A stretch of DNA of 64,000 nt from Candidatus Amoebophilus asiaticus 5a2 (GTDB lineage: Bacteria; Bacteroidota; Bacteroidia; Cytophagales; Amoebophilaceae): NCBI RefSeq assembly GCF_000020565.1, contig NC_010830.1, positions 724,001 to 788,000 on the forward strand, written 5' to 3'. How positions within the stretch are numbered: the stretch's first letter is position 1; each line of letters opens with the position of its first letter. The notes below the pieces were generated by a model. That model saw only the letters and a list, made by a program, of their open reading frames with translations. It was not told the DNA's origin and did not search any database. A program made the position numbers and the translations under genes. Shown in pieces: positions 1 to 7,749 of this stretch.

Positions 1-2205
1 CTGTCTGGCAGCTTTTATATGCCTATTGTTACTGTACCACTCTTATTAGCCATTTTTGGTTTTCGAAGTAGTAGCAGATCAGTTCTTATAGGAATGTCAG
101 CAGGCTGTATAACTGTGATATTATGGAATAAGTTTTTAACTCATACAGGCATGCAAAGTCTTATCCCTGGTATGATCGCTAACTTAGTATTCTATGTAGG
201 CAGTCATTATATACTTAGGCAACAAGGGGGCTGGATAGGCATACGAGATAGAGAACCCCTTTTGGCAGCTCGGCAAGGCCGTAGAGAGGCATGGCAGAAA
301 TTTATTTATAAGGTTAGACATCCACAAATCTATACTTACTTACAAAAAAATCTGCCGGCTTATGAAGTTGTTTATACGCTTTTTGCCATTTATGTGATTG
401 GTGCCACGTATGCTTCTTTTTACACCATACCAGAGTCAACAGTTGCCAATTATCAAAAGCTCTATGATATTGCTGCACATTCTGTTTTAGTTATGACGGC
501 TGGGTTTCTTACCTATCCTGCTTGGCCCCCTACTTTTAAAGCCAAATGGTTCATCACCTTTGCTTGGCCAGCGGGTATCCTGTATGTACTCTTTATAGTA
601 GGGACTATCTTAGTACTTATGAGTGGCTTTCATGAAGTACAAGTCATGATTTTTCTAATTAATCTAATCATGACTGCATTTTTACTTTCCTGGCCCCTAA
701 TGTTATTTGTTTCTTTGGTAGGTATAATTATTGGCTGCCTAGTTTTTTACATGTATTGTGGGGATTTATATGCTTGTACCAGTTCAACTGGTTCAGGGCA
801 ATTTAAAGTTATTTATGGCATTCTTTTGTTTAGTAGCTTTCTTATTGCTCTATTCAGATTTAAACAAAGCCAAACAAGGCTCGAGAATAAGAATGTTTAT
901 TTAGAAAATATATATAAACAATTAAAAGATGAACTATCTGAAATTTTAGGCTATAAAGAGACGCTTGTTAAAGAACTAAAAGAAGATGAGTTGGCTTTGT
1001 TTGGAACAACCGCAGCTGCTTACATGCAACAAGCCATTTATCGTATTACCGATTATGTAAGATTAGAAGTAAGCCAGATCAAACTAGAAGATCTTATAGT
1101 AGAAATTAAAGATATACTCAAGTTAAAAGACTTTGATGGACAGTCCCCTCAACTAAGCAGTAAAAAATATACTAAAGAGGAGTCAATCTATGCGGATGCT
1201 GATAAGATCAAACAAGTGCTTGCTGACAGTATCTGTTATATCCATAAACATAATCTATCCAATAAAACTATTGTTATTGCACTTGAAGATGCCATGCTAG
1301 GCCATAGTGTAGAACATATGAAAGATTATACACGAAAACTAAAGGCTATTAAAATTACCATTACAACCCAGGAACTATTATCTAATACCTCTAATCGTGT
1401 ATATATGTTTGATCAAGCACCTTCTATTAGTCGGATGGCTGGGGATGGAGATAGAAAAGCTTTGTTAAATAATGCACGTATTATCGATGCTCATTATGGT
1501 TATGCAGAGCTAGATAAGGAAGATACCCATATATATGTTCTTCCTATCAATGTACGTGAAGTAAGGGGAAAGGTTATGGAGCTTTTAAGGGCGCCTGCAG
1601 TGGCCAGTGAGGAAGAAGTAAAGCATCCTTTAGCCATACAGCTGGAGGAAGAGCTACTTAATAAAACAAAAACTGCTAAACTTGATACAAATGTTATAGA
1701 AAAATCACTTAATACCATTAAGAGGTATCATGCAGGAGTTAAAAGAAAATCAGGAGAACCTTTCTTCACTCACCCAATAGCTGTAGCATTGATCTTGCTA
1801 GATTATTGCAAAGATCAGGATGCCGTAATAGCAGCACTACTACATGATACAGTGGAAGATACTAGCTTATCTATAACCCATATTAAGGCTATGTTTGGAG
1901 AAAAAGTAGCTTTTATAGTAGGAAAGGTAACCAACCTAGAGGATAAAATAAGAAGGCTAAGCCTTGAGGAACATGAAAATATTAAAAGGTTAATTAACTA
2001 TGAAGATGAGCGGGCGGCTTTTGTAAAATTAGCTGACAGGCTTCATAACATGCGTACCATTGAAGGACATTTGTCCTTATCTAAACAAAAGCATATAGCC
2101 AATGAGACCTTGCTTTTCTTTGTACCACTTGCCAACCAATTAGGGGTAGACCATGTGGCACAGGAATTAGAAAAACTTAGTTTGGAAGTATTGGCTAAGA
2201 AATGA
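1..2205 (+). CDS. Membrane transporter-like / kinase-like protein with C-terminal SpoT-type HD domain (5' partial)
   Basis: The frame is open from base 1, so the ATG at 19 is probably internal and the N-terminus lies outside the window. Counting from that ATG, residues 1 to about 290 hold several hydrophobic helices that resemble the end of a sodium/solute symporter (SSS) fused to a sensor kinase, as in CbrA-like proteins. A coiled-coil linker follows (about 295-330), then a region like a worn histidine-kinase ATPase domain without clear N or G boxes. Residues 565-720 match the HD hydrolase domain of RelA/SpoT: H585 in THP, H609-D610 and E613-D614 in HDTVED, and KLADRLHNMRT at 670-680. No synthetase, TGS or ACT domain follows. 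I infer a membrane-bound enzyme that breaks down (p)ppGpp, perhaps sensing a solute. The HD call is strong; the transporter and kinase calls are moderate. Confidence 0.75.
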   Translation: MSGSFYMPIVTVPLLLAIFGFRSSSRSVLIGMSAGCITVILWNKFLTHTGMQSLIPGMIANLVFYVGSHYILRQQGGWIGIRDREPLLAARQGRREAWQKFIYKVRHPQIYTYLQKNLPAYEVVYTLFAIYVIGATYASFYTIPESTVANYQKLYDIAAHSVLVMTAGFLTYPAWPPTFKAKWFITFAWPAGILYVLFIVGTILVLMSGFHEVQVMIFLINLIMTAFLLSWPLMLFVSLVGIIIGCLVFYMYCGDLYACTSSTGSGQFKVIYGILLFSSFLIALFRFKQSQTRLENKNVYLENIYKQLKDELSEILGYKETLVKELKEDELALFGTTAAAYMQQAIYRITDYVRLEVSQIKLEDLIVEIKDILKLKDFDGQSPQLSSKKYTKEESIYADADKIKQVLADSICYIHKHNLSNKTIVIALEDAMLGHSVEHMKDYTRKLKAIKITITTQELLSNTSNRVYMFDQAPSISRMAGDGDRKALLNNARIIDAHYGYAELDKEDTHIYVLPINVREVRGKVMELLRAPAVASEEEVKHPLAIQLEEELLNKTKTAKLDTNVIEKSLNTIKRYHAGVKRKSGEPFFTHPIAVALILLDYCKDQDAVIAALLHDTVEDTSLSITHIKAMFGEKVAFIVGKVTNLEDKIRRLSLEEHENIKRLINYEDERAAFVKLADRLHNMRTIEGHLSLSKQKHIANETLLFFVPLANQLGVDHVAQELEKLSLEVLAKK

Positions 2206-2477
2206 TGATGAAACTTTATTCTTTTGATAAAGATTTTAGTTGTTAGAGAATTCTGTATAGTAATATCAGTTAGTAGCCGGACTGTGCTGAAGTGGGAGAG
2301 AAGTGTGTAGGCAAACCTACTACGGTAGATATTGCTTTGTTTAGACCTTATATATTCCTTAGAAGTTTATGGTAATTCAGTTTTTGAGATTTTTATATAA
2401 GAAAGGCTAAGTAGTTGAATAGCTAAAAATTATCTCTCCCTCGATGCATACGTCCGGATGAAATGTGATTAACCTAT

Positions 2478-3422
2478 TTATCGACCACTGTTATCATAAG
2501 CCTGGATAATATCTTTGATTAATGGATGCCTCACTATATCACTTTCTTCTAAGTGAACAAAATTGATTCCTGCAACAGGCTTTAAAACTTCTAATGCTTC
2601 TACTAAACCCGACTGCTTAGCTTTAGGTAAGTCTATTTGAGTTGGATCACCTGTAATAATAAGTTTTGAATGAAGCCCCATCCTTGTTAAAAACATTTTC
2701 ATCTGATTAGATGTTGTATTTTGTGCTTCATCTAATACTACAAAAGCATTGTGTAAGGTACGCCCGCGCATATAAGCTAATGGGACAACTTCTATAATAC
2801 CGTTTTCTTGATAATGCTTACGCTTCTCAATAGAAATCATATCATCTAAGGCATCATAAATAGGGTAGAGGTAAGGGGCTGTTTTTTCTTCTAGGTACCC
2901 TGGTAAAAAGCCTAAACTTTCCCCAGCTTCCACAATGGGCCTAGTCACTACAATCTTTTCAACTTCTTTCCTTTTAAGCGCCTGTATGGCCAATGCCATA
3001 GAAATATATGTTTTCCCAGTGCCTGCAAGCCCTACTACAAATGTCAATGCAGTTTCATGTACAGCAGCTACTATCTTACGTTGGTTCGCTGATCTAGGTT
3101 TGATAGGTTTACCTTTAGCCGTATGTAAAATTACAGTGCCAGGCTTGTCCACTTCCTGATGTATTCTATTATTTCGATTAGCATAATGCTGAATGATCTC
3201 TTGGTTAATCAAGTTTTGATTACGGTAATGATCTAATAAGCATTGAATAATTTCATATAAGTTCTGAACTACCTCCTGGCTGCCTTGTATTTTTATTGCA
3301 TTACCCCTTGATACAAGTTTGGCTGTTGGAAAAAGGGCTGCAAGCGTAGCAATATTTCTATCTTCTACACCCAGGAAGTCCACAAGACTAATTTCTTCAA
3401 GTTGAATAATTTTTTCTATCAC
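2478..3422 (-). CDS. phoH: PhoH family ATPase
   Basis: 314 residues, the usual length for bacterial PhoH/YbeZ proteins. The N-terminal 90 residues form the KH-like PhoH leader region. The P-loop GLAGTGKT lies at 131-138 and the Walker B with DEAQN at about 228-235, followed by the family's TGDPTQIDLP sensor segment. PhoH proteins are cytoplasmic NTPases tied to RNA metabolism and often sit near ybeY, which is not visible here. The gene is 50 bases upstream of the transglycosylase gene on the same strand, but the reading order (transglycosylase first) makes it the distal gene. Family assignment is secure; the exact cellular role is not established. Confidence 0.93.
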   Translation of the reverse strand: MIEKIIQLEEISLVDFLGVEDRNIATLAALFPTAKLVSRGNAIKIQGSQEVVQNLYEIIQCLLDHYRNQNLINQEIIQHYANRNNRIHQEVDKPGTVILHTAKGKPIKPRSANQRKIVAAVHETALTFVVGLAGTGKTYISMALAIQALKRKEVEKIVVTRPIVEAGESLGFLPGYLEEKTAPYLYPIYDALDDMISIEKRKHYQENGIIEVVPLAYMRGRTLHNAFVVLDEAQNTTSNQMKMFLTRMGLHSKLIITGDPTQIDLPKAKQSGLVEALEVLKPVAGINFVHLEESDIVRHPLIKDIIQAYDNSGR

Positions 3423-3474
3423 AAGTATCTATAATTTGTTTTCCCAGCGAATATATATAACTTCCCTTTTAAAT

Positions 3475-4899
3475 CTAATTATTAGAACCCTTTTTAAAGT
3501 ATGTAGTTGTATTTTCTGTTACAGCATAGGTTTGTGCTACATCAGGTTTAGAAGGTGCGTTATTAATTATTGGGTCATTTAAATAGGCAATAGGTATATT
3601 AGCAGGCCTCATAAAGCGTAGCCAAAGTACTCTGCCAGCTGTAAGTGTCAATGCTTTTCGAGCTCTGTTTTTAGACAATAGAGATGATAACTTTATACCA
3701 TACTTCTGAGCTATGCTCCACCAAGTTTCTTTGTGTCTTACAATATGGTAGTGTACATTGGCTCTATTGTTTTTAGCTTTAAAATAATATGCTTGTCCTA
3801 TTTCTATCTGATGCTTGGCATCAATATCATTAAATTCTAAAAATTGTTTTAAAGGAATATTCCCCTTAGTTGCAAGGGTAGTTAAATTATCGTTAGGTTG
3901 CGCAACAATACCATTAATACCATTGATTTGTATAGTTGGCTGGCTTTTGTTTGTACTTTTTGCAGAGGTAATACAAGGAAAATTTTGAGCTTTGTCCCAA
4001 TAAGCACTGTAATTTATCTTATATTTATCCAAGAGGCTATATACACGTAAATGGTCAAGCTGCGCATATTGTTGGTGTGTCATGGGTATCAGTACAGAAC
4101 AGGTCGCATCTTCTGGTATTTTAGTAGGCTTTAACCACTTATTGTAGGTACGTATCATCGGTAAAGATACACCAAATTGTTGGCTAAGTTCATGAATGGT
4201 TTTCCCCTGACAATCTCGACATTCATACAGGTATAGTTCTGGATGCAGTTCTTTACCTATCGCATCTTTAAATACAAGCTTATGCGCTATAAAGTGATAT
4301 ATATACCAATGAGCATGACTATCTATTGTTGCTGTTCTAGCACCAATATTCCATTTATTCCCTTTAATAAATGTCTTTGCGCCACCTCTTCCTAAATGAA
4401 ACGCCAATAGTGAATATAGCCAATTGTTAAAATGGCTATAATGCTTCTTAATATATTTGGCAAATGCTCTAGTAGAAGCAACGATATGCATCCGTTCATC
4501 AATATAACGGTCTATTCTTGTACCTACTTCTAAAGCACCTGCTTGCTTAAATTGCCAAAATCCTACTGCATTGGTCTCAGAAATATCATCAGCTATCAAA
4601 TGGCTTTCTTGTATGGCTAAATACTTTAAATCATCTGGTAGCCCTTCTTCTTTTAAAACTCTTTCTATAAGAGGCATGTATAAATTGATACGGTCAAAAA
4701 CTTCTTTATAGTGTTTAGGGCTGCGGGTTAAAGATGTTACCTTTTTTTGTATTTCTTCTTTGGCTTCTGCTGCTATATATAATTGCATATTGGCAAAGCT
4801 AATTTTATTAGGTACAGTTATAGTCTGCCCATATATAGAGCTACCATTTGCCAATAAGCGATAAAAAATAAAAAATAATAGTAAACGGAATAGCTTCAT
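3475..4899 (-). CDS. LysM-containing lytic transglycosylase (MltD-like)
   Basis: 474 residues with an N-terminal signal-like helix (residues 1-25). Residues about 70-220 are an SLT domain. The catalytic glutamate is E98 in AIQESHL, followed by AVGFWQFKQA, the substrate-groove motif of the family. At least two LysM-type modules follow in the C-terminal half (about 330-375 and 380-430), plus a more distant one around 228-270; these bind peptidoglycan. The predicted role is cleavage of the glycan strand of the cell wall in the periplasm. The start ATG overlaps the stop of the upstream methyltransferase gene by four bases, so the two are probably translationally coupled. Confidence 0.88.
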   Translation of the reverse strand: MKLFRLLLFFIFYRLLANGSSIYGQTITVPNKISFANMQLYIAAEAKEEIQKKVTSLTRSPKHYKEVFDRINLYMPLIERVLKEEGLPDDLKYLAIQESHLIADDISETNAVGFWQFKQAGALEVGTRIDRYIDERMHIVASTRAFAKYIKKHYSHFNNWLYSLLAFHLGRGGAKTFIKGNKWNIGARTATIDSHAHWYIYHFIAHKLVFKDAIGKELHPELYLYECRDCQGKTIHELSQQFGVSLPMIRTYNKWLKPTKIPEDATCSVLIPMTHQQYAQLDHLRVYSLLDKYKINYSAYWDKAQNFPCITSAKSTNKSQPTIQINGINGIVAQPNDNLTTLATKGNIPLKQFLEFNDIDAKHQIEIGQAYYFKAKNNRANVHYHIVRHKETWWSIAQKYGIKLSSLLSKNRARKALTLTAGRVLWLRFMRPANIPIAYLNDPIINNAPSKPDVAQTYAVTENTTTYFKKGSNN

Positions 4900-5543
4900 T
4901 TTTTTCTAATAACCATTAGTCCATCTCTAATCGGAAATAAAACATTATCTGTTCTTGAATCATTATGTACTCTATTATTAAAATCTATGATTGTCTGAGT
5001 GTATTTGTCTTTTGTGAGTTGATTCTCTGTTTCACACACTTTGCCTTTCCAAAGTACGTTGTCTACAATAATAAATCCATGTGGATTTAATTTCTCAAGT
5101 GACAATTCATAGTATTGGGTATAGTTCTTTTTGTCGGCATCAATAAATATTAGATCAAATTTTTCATTAATCTTAGGTACGATTTCTAGTGCTGGTCCTA
5201 TATAATACCGTATTTGATGTGCTTTGCCAGAACTTTCAAAATATCCCTTTACACGTGCTTCTAAATTTTTATCAATATCAACAGTGTATAAAATGCCATC
5301 TTCAGTTAGGCCTTCTGCTAAACATAGTGCTGAATAACCTGTATAGGTACCTATTTCTAAAATCCTGCGTGGCCTTATCATATGTGAAAAGGTGGCTAGT
5401 ATCCTTCCCTGTAAATGGCCAGAAATCATCTTGGCTCCATGGACTTCTGCATGTGTTTCCCTATTAATAGTATTTAAGAGAATCGGTTCAGAACTTGAAT
5501 AAGCTTCTGCATAGGCATGAATAGCTGAATAATCGGAATCCAT
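4896..5543 (-). CDS. Class I SAM-dependent O-methyltransferase
   Basis: 215 residues, typical for the caffeoyl-CoA/catechol O-methyltransferase family. The SAM-binding motif I is seen as ILEIGTYTGYSALCLAEGL near residues 60-80, then the acidic TVDID end of strand 2, and FDLIFIDADKKNY, the metal and substrate-binding segment that marks this family. The natural substrate in bacteria is usually unknown. Its last four bases overlap the start of the transglycosylase gene, suggesting one transcript. No signal peptide; cytoplasmic. Confidence 0.88.
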   Translation of the reverse strand: MDSDYSAIHAYAEAYSSSEPILLNTINRETHAEVHGAKMISGHLQGRILATFSHMIRPRRILEIGTYTGYSALCLAEGLTEDGILYTVDIDKNLEARVKGYFESSGKAHQIRYYIGPALEIVPKINEKFDLIFIDADKKNYTQYYELSLEKLNPHGFIIVDNVLWKGKVCETENQLTKDKYTQTIIDFNNRVHNDSRTDNVLFPIRDGLMVIRKK

Positions 5544-5575
5544 AATAGTATTATAATAGATAATTGGAGTATTTC

Positions 5576-6466
5576 CTATAAAATATTCTGGAGTTGTTCT
5601 TTTATTTTTTCTAACTCATTTTTCATAACAATAACATACTGTTGAATAGTAGCATCATTAGCTTTAACCCCAAGTGTGTTTAGTTCTCTGCCTATTTCCT
5701 GCGTAATGAAAGTTAATTTCTTCCCAGCTATCTCTTCATGCTTCATAACTTTTTCGAAATAAGCTAAGTGGTTAGCTAAGCGTACTTTTTCTTCAGTAAT
5801 GTCTAGTTTGTCTAAGTGATAAACGAGCTCTTGTTCTAACCGAAGTTCATCAATAGGTAATTCTGGGCTAATGGCTTTAAGCTTGTCTAAAAGTCTTGTT
5901 TTAATAACTTCTAGCCTGTTACTATCTAAGGAGTTTATTAGTGCTAGCTCTTGGGTTATCTTATATAAATAGCTGCTAATACTTTGCAGTAATGCCTTTC
6001 CTTCTTCTTCTCTTGTTTGATCGCACTTTTGAAGTGCTGTCTGGATAGTATCTTCTATTTTATTTCTAGTATGCTCGTCTATTTCTGTATCAAACGCTTT
6101 ATCTGTTGCGTTAACCATAACCCCTGTAGTTTTTAAAGCTATATCAAATATATTATTGGTATGAGCACCTACGTCATTTGCCAGCTGTTCTAGCATCTTA
6201 TAGTAAGCTTTAAAAAGTGGTTCTTGGATAACAATTTGTGGGGTGGCTTTTTGTTTAGCTTCGTAACTTACAGTAACTTCTATTTTACCCCTATGAAGAT
6301 AAGTTATAATAAGGTTTCTCCAAGCAAGTGTTTGCTCTGTAAAGAGTTTGGGGACCTGTAAGCTTACATCTGCATGTTTTGAATTAACTGATCTGGCTTC
6401 TACTGATACACGTAGTTGATCATCTTCATAAATAGCCTTCCCAAACCCTGTCATTGACTTTTGCAT
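5576..6466 (-). CDS. yicC: YicC family protein (predicted endoribonuclease)
   Basis: 296 residues, full length. It begins MQKSMTGFGKA, the near-invariant YicC start, with the N-terminal YicC domain to about residue 155 and the C-terminal DUF1732 region ending in the typical EIGRELNTLGVKAND and VVMKNELEKIKEQ segments. Members of this family are reported as endoribonucleases in E. coli and Bacillus. A Bacteroidota -7 box, TATCTTTG read on the minus strand, sits 37 bases upstream of the start, so this gene may be the first of the row yicC, methyltransferase, transglycosylase, possibly phoH. Confidence 0.92.
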   Translation of the reverse strand: MQKSMTGFGKAIYEDDQLRVSVEARSVNSKHADVSLQVPKLFTEQTLAWRNLIITYLHRGKIEVTVSYEAKQKATPQIVIQEPLFKAYYKMLEQLANDVGAHTNNIFDIALKTTGVMVNATDKAFDTEIDEHTRNKIEDTIQTALQKCDQTREEEGKALLQSISSYLYKITQELALINSLDSNRLEVIKTRLLDKLKAISPELPIDELRLEQELVYHLDKLDITEEKVRLANHLAYFEKVMKHEEIAGKKLTFITQEIGRELNTLGVKANDATIQQYVIVMKNELEKIKEQLQNIL

Positions 6467-6502
6467 GTCTTGTTAATCTTATAAGTGTTATATGCTGATA
6501 AA

Positions 6503-6510
6503 CAAAGATA
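6503..6510 (-). promoter_or_regulatory. Putative Bacteroidota -7 box for yicC
   Basis: The minus strand reads TATCTTTG, a match to the TAnnTTTG element. No good TTTG -33 partner is seen 19-21 bases upstream, so the call rests on one box and its position 37 bases before the yicC start. Confidence 0.35.
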
Positions 6511-6579
6511 AGAAAAGCTTAGCGTTTGTAAGTAAGTCTAACTTTGTATATGCTGGGGTGTAAAATTTTTATTCTTATT

Positions 6580-7143
6580 TCAATATTTGGCACAGTAGAA
6601 TCTATAGACCATATAAATATTCCATCCCCACCATATTCCACTAAGGGCACCTAATAAAATATCTCCAGGATAATGCACCCCCCCATATATACGTGCATAA
6701 CTTACAATTGATGCCCAAATAAATAATAGAAAACAGTAGTGAGTTCTGAATAAAAGACATAAAAAGGTTGCTAATCCAAAAGTGTTGGCAGCATGAGAAG
6801 AAATAAACCCATATGAGCCGTGGTGCCTGCCTATTACATGCACTATTGCTTTTAAATTGGGGTCAAAGCAAGGACGCAACTTTTGGATGTAAGGTTTAAC
6901 TAGCCCAGAAGCAAACTGATCACAAATGGTAATTAAGACAGCGATAGTTAATAAAATCACCCAAAACCTTTTCTTGAACCTTTTGATTATGAAGTATAAT
7001 AAGATTATATATAATGGTATCCAAAATAGCTCATGTGTAATCCAGTATACAACCTTATCCCAGAATGTAGTATGCATTTGGTTGATTATAAGGAATAATT
7101 CTTTATCTATTTCCAGTAGGCGTGCAAGCAATAAATTCAACAT
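6580..7143 (-). CDS. PAP2 family membrane phosphatase
   Basis: 187 residues with about five membrane helices. The three phosphatase motifs are present: K83 to R90-P91 (KPYIQKLRP), SSHA at 115-118 with H117, and R151 to H157 and D161 (RIYGGVHYPGD). The glycine or proline more common in motif 2 (PSGH) is replaced by SSHA, which is seen in other Bacteroidota members. Likely role: removal of phosphate from a lipid carrier such as undecaprenyl diphosphate, or from lipid A, at the outer face of the inner membrane. Substrate cannot be told from sequence. Monocistronic by spacing. Confidence 0.88.
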   Translation of the reverse strand: MLNLLLARLLEIDKELFLIINQMHTTFWDKVVYWITHELFWIPLYIILLYFIIKRFKKRFWVILLTIAVLITICDQFASGLVKPYIQKLRPCFDPNLKAIVHVIGRHHGSYGFISSHAANTFGLATFLCLLFRTHYCFLLFIWASIVSYARIYGGVHYPGDILLGALSGIWWGWNIYMVYRFYCAKY

Positions 7144-7474
7144 ATATATTGTTGTTAGTTGGCTTAGTGTTTAAGGGGAACAGCTTTAAGGTTAAAGACT
7201 TAAAAACTCCAAGGTATATTTTTTTTGTATAATAGTCTCACAGTTTACATTATATTCTAGCCATAAAAAACTTAGCTTTTCCCAATAGATAAAAAGCATA
7301 AACATTTTGTGAAATTTGATGATTTGGGTCTTATTTCTGATTTTTTTGTTATTCTGCTCTTTCTATTTCTTGAACTTTCGTTTCTGATTTCTAGGCTTTG
7401 CTTATGCTATCTTGGACGTCCCCGGCTCTTTTTTCCTAGGGCCCCTACCTTTATTACTTTCCTCCCGACTGTAT
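7144..7474. other. Gene-poor stretch next to a gene remnant
   Basis: No credible gene. The minus strand between about 7330 and 7470 is lysine-rich with stops in all frames. The plus-strand frame at 7309-7491 is hydrophobic low-complexity with no family resemblance and I do not count it as a gene. Confidence 0.4.
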
Positions 7475-7645
7475 TTACTTTTCTCTTGTGATTAAAATAG
7501 CTGGAAACTCGTGTTTGCAGGCACTGACACCTATGCTATTGAGATCTGAAGGACTATCATTAGCTAGATATTGAGCATCAAGCTTAAGGAAGTATGGAAT
7601 ATTTGTTCGTTGTAATAGCAAGCTCTTGGCGCACCTTTCGTTTAC
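7475..7645 (-). pseudogene. C-terminal remnant of an unknown protein
   Basis: On the minus strand a frame of about 56 codons ends at the TAA at 7475-7477. It has protein-like composition, including the stretches NIPYFLKLDAQYLAND and ACKHEFPAILITREK, but no start codon. It directly follows a terminator hairpin. I read it as the tail of a gene whose body has been lost. The family is not recognised. It could instead be a chance open frame. Confidence 0.35.
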
Positions 7646-7664
7646 TCTAAAAAAGATAAAAAAT

Positions 7665-7691
7665 CCCCACTCTTTTAAGGAAAAGGTGGGG
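7665..7691 (-). terminator. Rho-independent terminator after the coiled-coil lipoprotein gene
   Basis: CCCCAC at 7665-7670 pairs with GTGGGG at 7686-7691, and the A-rich bases to the left read as a T-rich tail on the minus strand. It lies 60 bases past the stop of the gene at 7750-10344. Confidence 0.65.
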
Positions 7692-7749
7692 AAAAAGAGA
7701 ACTTATGTTGGAGAAAGTTTAAACTTTCTATTGGGCTATAAAAGTAGAT

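Noticed and set aside
7309-7491. 60-codon hydrophobic frame on the plus strand
   Set aside because: Low-complexity, no start context, no family, and it overlaps a more convincing remnant on the other strand.
7713-7730. AGAAAGTTTAAACTTTCT palindrome
   Set aside because: A perfect palindrome, but AT-rich and next to a better terminator; no evidence for an operator role.
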